Below, one piece after another: positions 11,519 to 20,625 of a stretch of DNA of 64,000 nt. The translations under genes were made by a program, and so were the position numbers. Source of the DNA: Tenebrio molitor (Eukaryota > Arthropoda > Insecta > Coleoptera > Tenebrionidae). Under the pieces are notes generated by a model. It was not told the origin of the DNA. It saw only the letters and a program-made list of their open reading frames with translations, and did no database searches. The first letter of the stretch is position 1. Every line of letters starts with the position of its first letter. Where the stretch lies: positions 23,312,001 to 23,376,000 of the forward strand of contig NC_091048.1 of NCBI RefSeq assembly GCF_963966145.1, written 5' to 3'.

Positions 11519-14500
11519 GTAAGTGTGAACGTGTAGATCGCAAAGAAAACGAATGGAACAAAAATTGTAATGGTCGTATAGCGTGTATTGAGTAGCTGGC
11601 GTCGTGTAAACAAATTCGAAGCGTGAATGAGGAGCTGACAAAAGCGTACGGCGAAATTGGAGTCTGAAGGGGAAAACTTTCATTGGGTTTTTCGATTTTA
11701 TTGGATCGTTAAATACCGATCCATCTGGTTTGGTCGACGAAATTTCATGGCTTGTTATTTTAATGATTGAGCGATTAAATTATGACGGATAGGACGGCAC
11801 TTGAATGGTTTTTTTTGTTTCCGTTTCAGTGATAGAACAAAATATAGAGCAAGAAGAACAAACGAATAAATCATCGGCGGATTTGAGGATACGGAAAACG
11901 CAACACTCGACGTTATCCAGAAAGTTTGTAGAAGTCATGACAGAATATAATCGGACGCAAACGGACTACAGAGAAAGATGTAAAGGGAGAATACAAAGGC
12001 AATTAGAAATCAGTAAGTTGTCATAAGGTGTCGGTGGTTTTTTGTCGGGGGTAAAACGTATCGTTTGTTTGCAGCCGGTAGGCAGACGACAAACGAAGAA
12101 TTAGAAGAGATGTTAGAGCAAGGAAACCCAGCAGTGTTCACACAAGGTGTAAGTTGGACGATCGAGGATCGTGATGGCGGGTTGATCGAGGGTTTGTCGT
12201 TTGCAGATTATAATGGAAACGCAACAAGCCAGGCAAACTCTAGCCGACATAGAGGCGAGGCACGCGGATATTATAAAATTAGAAAATTCAATCAAAGAAC
12301 TGCATGACATGTTCATGGATATGGCGATGCTAGTCGAGAACCAGGTGAGAATCAGACCGACTCAACCGACTCGTCTTTGAAAGAACGACCTACGTCGATT
12401 ATTAATCGCTTTGACATTTTGAAGTATTTTTAATTGCCTCCGCTCGTTCGGACGGCCTCAGGTGGCCGCTCTCGGTTCTGATGTCACTCGGCGCGTTGTA
12501 ATTCATAGGGTTATTAATGTGATTATAGTTTTGGACAGATTATTACCCAGCGGGATTAATTTCAACCCAGCAATATTCGCTCACACTGTCGTTAATAACA
12601 CTTCTCTAACAATATCAGGGGGTATAACTCGTAGAAAGAAAAACCCATTTCTGTTTAACTCGGTAGGTCTGGCTTCTATCTAAAATAACTAACACAAATT
12701 TTTCCTCCTTCCTGCTGGGTTTTTAGGGAGAAATGATCGATCGTATCGAGTACCACGTAGAACACGCGGTGGATTACGTACAAACGGCGACTCAAGATAC
12801 CAAGAAAGCGTTAAAGTACCAAAGCAAAGCGAGGCGGGTGAGTCTGTTCCTAGTCTGTAAGTTTACACAGTGTTGATTCGCCGCTAATTATTTTTGGTGT
12901 TTTCTTTTTGTCCGCCTTTCCTCACCCGACGCATCCCGTGCGACCTGATTTTTATTTCTGTTTGCTTTTCTGCACATCTAATGGTAACCGATACTAACTA
13001 CTTTGTGTGCCTTTGTCACTCTGTTTTAATGGATATTAAATGTTTGTACATATAATCGTTGGTGGCGCTGTTTTCTTGGTGTTTCTCTCTTTGGTGGGTT
13101 CCCCCGTTCGTTCCCGTCCCGACATTCCCCCCCGATCTTTCTCTCGTACCTGTAGGGCGAACTTGTTGATCGAGTGGAATATCACGTTGGCTTGACTGGA
13201 AATCATGTACAGTCAGGACGTACCGAGTTGAAAGCTGCTCGGGAATTTCAGACTAAAGCTAGAAAGGTAGGTCCTGTTCCTGTTTCCTGCAGTGTCCCAG
13301 CTTTACGCCTTATTTGTATGTTACAGTATTTATTTTTGGCGGGGACCTGGCAAACGACACTAATTTTTTGTGTGCGTTTGCCCTGTCCTCTAATTTTTTT
13401 TGGTGTCTCAAGGCAGGGTCTTTTTATTTTCGAAATTTTTCAAACCGCCAACAACTCCAACGAACAAACGCGACTGCAATGTTGATTCTTGTTCGTTGCA
13501 GTTTCGGTGACATCCGTATTTGTTTACGTTTTGTTTGTCAAAGAAACACACACAAGACCCTGTGTTACTTTACGTAACTGTTTATTTATTTTGTTTTTAT
13601 TATTTTCTTCTGTTCACAGAAAAAGATCCTGATCATAATCTGCCTCATAGTAGCTATCATCATTTTAATCATTATTTTGGCAGTTACTCTGCCCTGAAAG
13701 ACCAACCACAATTAATTTAATGAGCGAGAGAAGTGTTCGTGTTGGTGCGAAAAACTGTTGAGATTTTTAATTGCAATATGCTGTGTATTCTGTGGTGTTC
13801 GGATCAGGTTATCGAAAGTGACTACCTACTTTTTACAACCCCCCGAGAATGTTTTTTAAATTCAGTGCTTTTACGAACTCTAAAATAATTTACAAATTTC
13901 ACATGATTTCATTTTTGTTTGTTGCATTTAAACGTAACGATTATAACTGCCCCTGCTCTTAAACAATTTAACAAAAAAAAATGGAGGATATAATCGAATC
14001 TCATAATCTAATAATGTTAAAATAGTGAGCTTAGGTAGTATTTTATGTCTACAATGTTATACCAATATAAAAATTATCTAAGCAATAAAAAAAATAATTG
14101 TCTTTTGAACCTAAGACTTGGTAACCGGATAGCTAAGTATTACGAGGGAAAAGTCACTTCTAGCTTGTAAAACGTTGCATCTGCTGCAATATACCGTAGG
14201 CTTGAAATAGTGGTAAGTGGATGTGTTACTGAACTGTTATTATTTCTACAAGAAATTGTTGTGGTGAAGTTTATGAAATTGTTTATTGTACTTGTTGCTA
14301 AAAATTAAAATTAATCAGAATCATCTATCGTTCTATTCTATGAATTTGCATCGCCGCCTGGTCGTTGCAAAATAATACTCAGTTGAGCTGTTAGTAATTT
14401 TTCTTTAATCTTGTTATCGCACTGTAAAGTTTGGCATTTTACCGTAATAAATTTAGTACCCATACGATTAAGCATATTTTATTTGTTATTTTATTAAGTA

Positions 14501-16442
14501 TTTAAATTATCCAAAACGTGAACGTCTGGACTTATTTAGCTGATACATAAAATTTGAGCATCCAAGTAAACAACACACGTAAAAAGTTTGTTTTTGTCAT
14601 TTTACCAGACTCCAAGCTTTATAACTGACATTTTGTGTTACTAACGGACCCGAGGGGATGCCGTCATTTTTCAGCTGCGGATGACAAATGCGAACTCGCT
14701 AAAAAATGCCTGTTTCCGGTGATTGTTTATCATCGATCGTCAAACATATCAGTCGGATTTTTGTTATGTAAAGATTGCAAAAGTGTCAGTGATTGAAAAC
14801 TTGGAGGCTCATGCGAAACACGAAAATTGTCTGAAATTTCGCCTAGTCTGTGATCGATGTAAACGTATATTTTAGCGTATTAATCAGTTGAATCGTTCTC
14901 TTTTTTCAGATCATACCAAAGACGATCATATTATTTTATCATTAAAGCTCTAGTATTTATCTTGTTATATTTTATCACGCCAGCAGAATTTTAATTGTCC
15001 CCGAACACAACCCACATAACTCTTGTTTTTAATTTTACAATAGTATTGCAGGTTTGTTTTCCCAACGACGAAAAATATTTGAATTGCGAGGAGTAATCAG
15101 GATTCTGCTGCGCGCTGCATTGGAGATTTTTTCTGTTATTTGTAATTATGTTTATAAATTATTAAACTTTATTTTTATATTTGTTTTTATTTTATTTTAG
15201 TACTGTCACTTTTCATTTTGCGGATATTTGAGGGTTGTTACTTCCATTAATTAATATTATACAAAGTGATCAAAAAGAAGACATATTAGAGCAGGCGTTG
15301 ATGTTAACGTTAAAAAAAGTGTTCGACTTCGGCAAAGTTTACGGACCCGAATAAGTGGTAAAATGTGTTTTACCATTGAAGATAAACCATTAATTATTCA
15401 TAATAGATTTTTCGAGACTAGACCAAGTAGTCAGATAGGCTAAGACAGACGTTTCGATAAAACAAAAGATGATCTAGCACTCTTGATTTGTTTTTTTTTT
15501 TGTTGATCACTCTGTAGTTGCTATGAAACGTCAGCTTCAACTACCGCTGAATTTTAGTGATTCTTTGAGATAAACTGACTGAACGAAGTACCGTTAAATC
15601 GGAGATTTTGGCTTAACTTTTTGTAGTTTTTAATGAGCCTAATAAAGAATAAAATGTTTGTATACATTTTTCAAAAGCAGGGCACGTCGGAGCTAATTTA
15701 CCCAAAATCAGGACCGTACTTAGTTTGCAACAGTTGGTTGAAACTTGTATAACCGCAGTTAACTCGGCTAGTTTAAACTTGTCTGCTAATTTATTCACGT
15801 AATAACATTGACGGTGGGAGTGCACTATGGCCATAATTATGATGGCCTATTCGCGTAATGAATTTTGTAACGCTTGGAAAATTAGTCGTTAACTGTAGCA
15901 CTGATAAGCAGATAAGCATGCAAATCGTGCCGATTTGAAATTCCCGACCTCGTCAGACTCTAAACTCAAATAAAGTAAATTTAAACGATAAAATCTGGCA
16001 CGTAAAATTTACAAGACAAATGTTTTACTTTGAAATGTCTGTTTTTTTTTCAATAATAAACGTATGTTTCAGTTGTGATGCGAACACGAAGAATTGTAAT
16101 TAATATCGACATGTTTCGTCATTGATGTTGGCTCCATCAGAACAACCAAATCCGGTTTAATTATTCTGTTGATGCTAACAATTTTGTTTTTTGTAGTTTA
16201 CCATCGAGTCGGTAATTTGTCTGAATTGCTCGTTTACCCAGATCAAACAGGTTGGTGTATGTAGGTCCCTGTTCCAAAGTGACAATGGCACATAGTGTAG
16301 TGTAAAAATTTTCGTAAAACCTCGAAATTAACTGTTTTGTTGTGTGTTTCATCTGCAGAAGAAAATTATGATCCTAGTCTGCGTTACGATCTTGGGATTA
16401 GTAGTCACAGTCAGCATTGCAAGTTGGCTTGGACTTAATTAG
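11444..16442 (+). CDS. Syx1A: Syntaxin-1A (C-terminal two thirds; multi-exon, alternatively spliced)
   Basis: Gene-level entry. Syntaxin-1A is the plasma-membrane Qa-SNARE that pairs with SNAP-25 and synaptobrevin to drive synaptic vesicle fusion. The joined exons 11444-11518, 11830-12012, 12075-12148, 12207-12344, then 12727-12837 or 13156-13266, then 13620-13697 or 16359-16442 read without a break. They show the end of the Habc bundle (ELEDLMADIKK, RKTQHSTLSRKFVEVM), the linker (NPAVFTQG), the SNARE helix with zero-layer Q in VENQGEM, and a lysine-flanked membrane anchor. All splice sites are GT-AG and phases agree. The first 70 or so residues (start, Ha helix) were not located; they may lie before base 1 or in exons too short to see. 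Identity is near certain from close similarity to insect syntaxin-1A. Confidence 0.95.
11830..12012 (+). CDS. Syx1A: Syx1A exon encoding the Hc helix
   Basis: Flanked by TTTCAG and GTAAGT. It encodes about 61 residues including IEQNIEQEEQTNKSSADLR, TQHSTLSRKFVEVMTEYN and GRIQRQLEI, the highly conserved third helix of the regulatory domain that folds back on the SNARE motif in the closed state. The length (183 nt) and phase join exactly to both neighbours. Confidence 0.95.
12075..12148 (+). CDS. Syx1A: Syx1A exon encoding the Habc-SNARE linker
   Basis: Starts after TTTGCAG and ends before GTAAGT. It encodes GRQTTNEELEEMLEQGNPA then VFTQG, the linker that includes the LE-containing hinge of the closed conformation. 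Ends in phase 0. Confidence 0.93.
12207..12344 (+). CDS. Syx1A: Syx1A exon encoding the first half of the SNARE helix
   Basis: Starts after TTTGCAG with IIMETQQARQTLADIEARH and ends with DMAMLVENQ before GTGAGA. The final Q is the zero-layer glutamine that gives Q-SNAREs their name. The exon is 46 whole codons. The break therefore falls right after the zero layer, so everything C-terminal to it can be swapped by splicing. Confidence 0.95.
12345..12726 (+). other. Syx1A intron
   Basis: Starts GTGAGA and ends TTTTAG. No independent gene is seen inside. Confidence 0.85.
12727..12837 (+). CDS. Syx1A: Syx1A alternative exon a: SNARE layers +1 to +8
   Basis: 37 codons between TTTTAG and GTGAGT, both ends in phase 0. 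It encodes GEMIDRIEYHVEHAVDYV then TATQDTKKALKYQSKARR, essentially the canonical syntaxin-1 sequence. Layer residues by register are I, I, V, A, V, A, T, A at positions 4, 7, 11, 14, 18, 21, 25 and 28. It competes with exon b at 13156-13266, which has the same length and phase. Confidence 0.93.
12838..13155 (+). other. Syx1A intron between the two alternative SNARE exons
   Basis: 318 nt from GTGAGT to TGTAG, with a C/T-rich 3' part. Any splice-competing RNA structure that enforces exclusive choice should lie here or in the next intron. Confidence 0.8.
13156..13266 (+). CDS. Syx1A: Syx1A alternative exon b: divergent SNARE layers +1 to +8
   Basis: Also 37 codons, between CCTGTAG and GTAGGT, phase 0 at both ends. 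It encodes GELVDRVEYHVGLTGNHV then GRTELKAAREFQTKARK. Aligned without gaps to exon a, positions GE, D5, R6, E8-V11, V18, Q19, K26, A28, Q32 and KAR are kept. Layer residues become V, V, V, T, V, G, L, A. This is a coherent heptad, so a working alternative half-helix rather than a decayed duplicate. Including both exons would make an unusually long SNARE motif, so exclusive use is inferred; no transcript evidence is available here. Confidence 0.88.
13267..13619 (+). other. Syx1A intron
   Basis: GTAGGT to TTCACAG. Open frames crossing it are chance extensions of the neighbouring exon. Confidence 0.75.
13620..13697 (+). CDS. Syx1A: Syx1A alternative terminal exon 1: membrane anchor
   Basis: After TTCACAG, 25 codons and a TGA. 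It encodes KK then a very hydrophobic Ile/Leu-rich segment (ILIIICLIVAIIILII) ending AVTLP. This is the single C-terminal transmembrane helix with a short extracellular end. The first lysines continue the juxtamembrane basic stretch. It has its own stop codon and 3' UTR, so it is an alternative last exon to 16359-16442. Confidence 0.9.
   Translation, partial: KKILIIICLIVAIIILIIILAVTLP
13698..14110 (+). other. Probable 3' UTR of the terminal-exon-1 transcript
   Basis: AT-rich, no open frame. An AATAAA at 14084-14089 is the first good polyadenylation signal downstream of the TGA at 13695, so this transcript may end close to 14110. Confidence 0.5.
14084..14089 (+). promoter_or_regulatory. Candidate polyadenylation signal AATAAA
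   Basis: AATAAA about 390 bases after the first alternative stop codon of Syx1A. Confidence 0.45.
14111..16358 (+). other. Syx1A intron before terminal exon 2
   Basis: About 2.2 kb, AT-rich, no recognised gene or clear repeat. Ends in TTTCATCTGCAG. Confidence 0.6.
16359..16442 (+). CDS. Syx1A: Syx1A alternative terminal exon 2: membrane anchor
   Basis: After ATCTGCAG, 27 codons and TAG. It encodes KKIMILVCVTILGLVV then TVSIASWLGLN. This anchor resembles the usual insect syntaxin-1A tail (KKIMI-LxCLTVLG) more closely than the Ile-rich anchor at 13620. A GTAAGT begins inside the stop codon (GT at 16442-16443) and a good acceptor lies at 16513, so a 3' UTR intron is likely. Spliced or not, the codon reads as a stop (TAA or TAG). 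Confidence 0.92.
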   Translation, partial: KKIMILVCVTILGLVVTVSIASWLGLN

Positions 16443-19225
16443 TAAGTAAGCGTCGACATTTTTGTGTTCGGGAGCGAAAATAAATTGTGACGTGTGTTTA
16501 TTGTTGTTGCAGATGGCGAACAAATTTTCGAATAATCATCGTTCTTCTCTCGCTTGCTCCAAGCATAAAGTTTGCATTGTTTGTTGTTGAGACAGTTTAT
16601 GTAGGTATTATCATTTGTTAAATTTGCGTTTTCATTGATAATAGCTTAGAGTGCAGTTACTGTATTATAAATATAAAAAGGAACATGTTCATTCAAATGA
16701 ATCTCGATAAAACATTTGCTGTAGCAATAATATGTAAATGTTGAGTTCGAAAATGTGTGATATTTAAGCAGTCGTTAAATTTTCTTTTAGAAATTGTCTA
16801 GAAACGTTACTGCGTACTAGTGTACAGAGTTACTGTTTTCTATTACCTGTATAGCAGAGGACAAGATTTTTATTTTGGGCATTTCGTATCGAGAAAGGTG
16901 CCATTCTCTCTTTATAGTTTGTGTAAATTGAATTGGGGATCTGAAATTATTGTGTAAAATATTTTTAAAACAAGTTGATTCATAGTACGTTAGCTTAAGT
17001 ATAGTATTTTTAGGTGTAGACGCTAATGTTGTTCTTTATAGAGGGGTGCACACACAATCAGTAGATTTTGAAAGGCCTAATACTAAAATTCGGAAGACAG
17101 TACCTTCATAATATGTACCTGCTGCACGTTAGACCACCTAGATCGTGCATACACACGGGTCTTCACACCTACTAATTCGTACAATCGGCACAGCGTCCAG
17201 GATTTCCCGCCAAAAACGAACCAAATGTCCGGCCGACACTAGCGGGCTGGACCTGTGGCCAAAGTAGCGAATCTCGAGTCCCGCCGCCGCGTCTCGTCAA
17301 AGTCAGCGCGCAGCTCGATCCGTCGAATCTGCAAACGTCAACATTGACAGTTCGGATTGGGCGCTCCATCACGTAGAACGACGCACTTGTAGTCTTAAGG
17401 AGGAACATCATGATCGGGAAAAGTGTGGGAATCACATGCGTTATTGTCTTCCGTCATCCCTGTTGCCCGTTGAGTTGATTACCGATTTGTTTGTAAATTC
17501 CTAGGCTTTCAAGGATCTCTGTAATAATGAACATAAGTCTTTCGTCATTATAAATATTTATGTATGTAGACGATTTTGTACTGGACCTAAATCATAGCGT
17601 AGCTCCAGTATGGCGATGGAGTTAGTAATTCACTTGAAAGAGTGGTGAATTGTAACACCAGCGAAGCAATTAAAGTTATACGTGTCAATTCAATTGGAAA
17701 TATCTTTGAAACTTAATATGTAATAAATTTTCTTGCATCTTTAAGTGTCGATGCAAATAAGTGAGATATTAATGTAGTTAAAATACTTTTTATCATGTAA
17801 GTAGATCTTTGAAATATGAGTATGTAGTAGAGATAGGCTATTTTAAAGAGAATAAAATGATGTTACACATCTGTACATTATGTTCACGAGTTGACATGAT
17901 TATTTTTATTTTTGTCATTAGCATAGTTTTACAAAGACATGGCAATATTTATATAATATAGCTCCTTTAACCATTCGTTGCGCAGTTGTCGAAATACGTT
18001 CAGTGAATCATCGGCGCTTCTCTTGCACCAACATCCATTTATCTTTATTGTGATTTATATGAAATGATCATCGACTTTTTATAGATCTAGATTAGATAAG
18101 TTTTTAATTAGGGAATTTTCGAAACGACAAGTGGGATGATTCATTCGACTCGGACTTAATTTGACTTTGCCAAAATATGTAAATGAATACAAGTGTAAGA
18201 CTCGAATACCAAAAATACCAACAAATCATGGTTAAAGGAGAACCTTGTGATTCTATGTATGTGTCCTTTTCAATTTTAAACGAGCACAAATGTGAAAACA
18301 TACTTCAACAAACTAAATGTAATAGACATAGTTTCCTAGTTAACTATTGTTATTTTATTTCATTGTTGAAGTTATTAGGAAGTAACTGTACACTGCAAAA
18401 GTATTGAGCGTACCCTGACCACTAGCGGCAAATTTGTTACGACGAATAATTTTTTTTTTCGACGCTGGTGTTGAGGGCGCAGTCCCCTCACTCGTGTGTT
18501 GTGACCTTCTTTAGCTAGTGGCACCTGTGTCTATGTCTGCTCCTTGTAACATGTCATAAATGAATGTGCACGCAACCTCCACAAGATGATACAGATAGTA
18601 TTAATCACCCCCATTTCACTTGTAAATACACTAGTTGTGACCTAATTGCTTTCACTAAGTAACGTTTATACATTAGACAATAATATAATGTACGAATCAT
18701 TTGTAGCTGTATTACGTTCTCTAACTACTAGACTCATTCGAGTGTCATCTTGTGGATTTGTACCTATGTAAATTAGGAAATTCATTTAAAACCTATATAA
18801 TAAACATATTTGAAGTTGGAAGTTTCATTATAAACATCTTCCATAAGTTCGCTGCATTTTATTTATCACGTCCAGCGCCTTCATTTTTTAAACATTCGCT
18901 CGTGTTCGTAACCTCCCAACAATACATTTTCAAATGACGCGCGCTCGTTCAAATCTAGGGATTTTCTCTGCCACGCAGCTTTCAAGGACACAAGTGTCAA
19001 ATTTTTGGGATCCAATATTTATTTACCAATTATGTTTGGAATTTAGTAGCGCTAATTTGATAAAAAAAAAATTATTAATAGTCCAAAACAAATCTATGAT
19101 AAGAGTATTGACGTATTGCGCGTAGTAGAACATATCAAGTTTTCGTACAATATGTTTTAACGGTAACTAGAGAAGACGCACCAAAATTCGAATTAATTAA
19201 ATATTTTTTAGAATATTTGTGCAAA
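16443..19225 (+). other. Syx1A 3' UTR and intergenic DNA
   Basis: The first part is probably 3' UTR, with an exon restarting at 16513 after TTGTTGCAG. A GC-richer patch lies at 17100-17460. Small open frames at 18183-19125 have no recognisable features. Confidence 0.4.
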
Positions 19226-20330
19226 ATGATCCAGAATCTCTCACTAAAGCCTCTCTTTTATTTATTAATTACCCACAGTATTGTCACAGCAGATGGTAAG
19301 TTAAACTTGTTTTTTGATTTTTTTTTTAATGAGCCACTTGTAGATCCTTGGGCTTCCAATAACATCAATTCTAACAACGTTTGGCATGGGAAATGGTTTC
19401 CACATGCACCAGGAGTCCCGGATGATCAGAATCCCACTGTAGAGATTGGGAAGAAGAATTTGTACGATTCAGAACATGAGATTGTGATGGGAGTGAAAAA
19501 TCCTAACTGTGATGATGGAAAGGTTGACAGTTTGACAGCAAACAAGTACAAAACGTTACTGTTATTTTTTTAGACAAATCTGCAAGTTGATTGGGATTTC
19601 AACCCCATAAATTATACTTGTTTTATGCACGACAGGAAAGTTTTATACAGCCCAAGAAGTGACATTCAACCTATATATTCACGTGACCACATACCTAAAG
19701 GTTACAGTGTATGTCCATGAACAATTTATCTATGTAATTGTGTTAATTGGATTAAATTGCAGGCACCACACAGGTGCATGTCAGATGCAATCGAATACAA
19801 TGTAGTGATACCAACTTAGTAAGTAACTTGGGTCGAGTTATTTTTAATTAATTGAGAGTTTCTAGTGGGACACACAGACCATTGTGGGCTAAATATGGTG
19901 AATATACTTTTCTTCCAAAACAGAGATGGGTGCACAATTTAGAACATGGAGCTGTAGTGATGTTGTACCATCCATGCGCTGACAAAAATGAAGTCAATAT
20001 TTTGAGAGTTTTGGTTAAAAAGTGTCTCTATCGGCATGTCATAACTCCTTACAATTTACTATCGCCAGAACGTGTAAGTTTGGCTGAGACATTTTTACAG
20101 AAATTACAAAGAAATTTCAGCCACTAGCGTTGGTCGCTTGGGGTCGACGACTGGAGATGTCCAAAGTTGCGCCAGAGATAGTATTGAACTTTATTAGGAA
20201 AAACGCGCTGAAGGGTCCTGAACAGACCCCCAAAGATGGACAGTACGATTTATTGCTTGAAAAGCATGCTGAGGTCGTCAGCGACGTTGGTGATCACGAG
20301 CTGTGCAAGCTTTATGATTATATGCAGTAA
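19226..20330 (+). CDS. DUF3105-type secreted or lumenal protein (TP53I13-like), six exons
   Basis: Exons 19226-19295, 19344-19522, 19574-19708, 19763-19818, 19866-20073 and 20121-20330 join in frame into 285 residues. All five introns are 47-54 nt with GT and AG ends. The start is ATG 19226. The N terminus (MIQNLSLKPLFYLLITHSIV, then TADD) is a signal peptide; no other membrane segment is seen, so a lumenal or secreted protein is inferred. Middle: CDDGKTNLQVDWDFNP, YTCFMHDRKVLYSPRSDI and a Cys-rich stretch. The core WVHNLEHGAVVMLYHPCAD fits DUF3105, whose hallmark is a His-x-x-Glu-His-Gly motif. The C-terminal half has LLSPERPLALVAWGRRLEM and a helical tail ending LYDYMQ. The animal members I recall are TP53I13-like; the molecular function is unknown. 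The third exon's donor (GTTGAC) is weak but is the only one preserving the frame. Confidence 0.82.
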
Positions 20331-20418
20331 TTGTCTATTAACCAACATGTGCGATTATCTCAATGTCAATCTACATAAGTCAAAAATATAATATATTCTG
20401 TTGTAATTGAGTCTTCTC

Positions 20419-20424
20419 AATAAA
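20419..20424 (+). promoter_or_regulatory. Polyadenylation signal of the DUF3105 gene
   Basis: AATAAA 89 bases after the stop codon, in a suitable position for a short 3' UTR. Confidence 0.7.
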
Positions 20425-20509
20425 AGTACCTCAGACATTCCTAAAATCAAATATTTTCCAAAAGAATGGCGATACCAGTGTGCATAATTTCAATAATAAC
20501 AATATTGAT

Positions 20510-20510
20510 G

Positions 20511-20541
<31 letters not shown>

Positions 20542-20545
20542 TATT
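20510..20545 (-). repeat. ATT/TTA microsatellite tail of the LINE
   Basis: A run of about nine TAA/ATA units on the + strand forms the 3' tail of the - strand LINE. LINEs of this group often end in short tandem repeats instead of poly(A). Confidence 0.75.
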
Positions 20546-20625
20546 TCCTACAGGAAGCACCCAATTACAGGAAACAACGTGCTGTACAACTAGATTACAA
20601 GCTAATAAATAAGTCACAATAATGA

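Noticed and set aside
13314..13577. 87-codon frame after syntaxin exon b
   Set aside because: Lies in the intron between exon b and the first anchor exon; no features.
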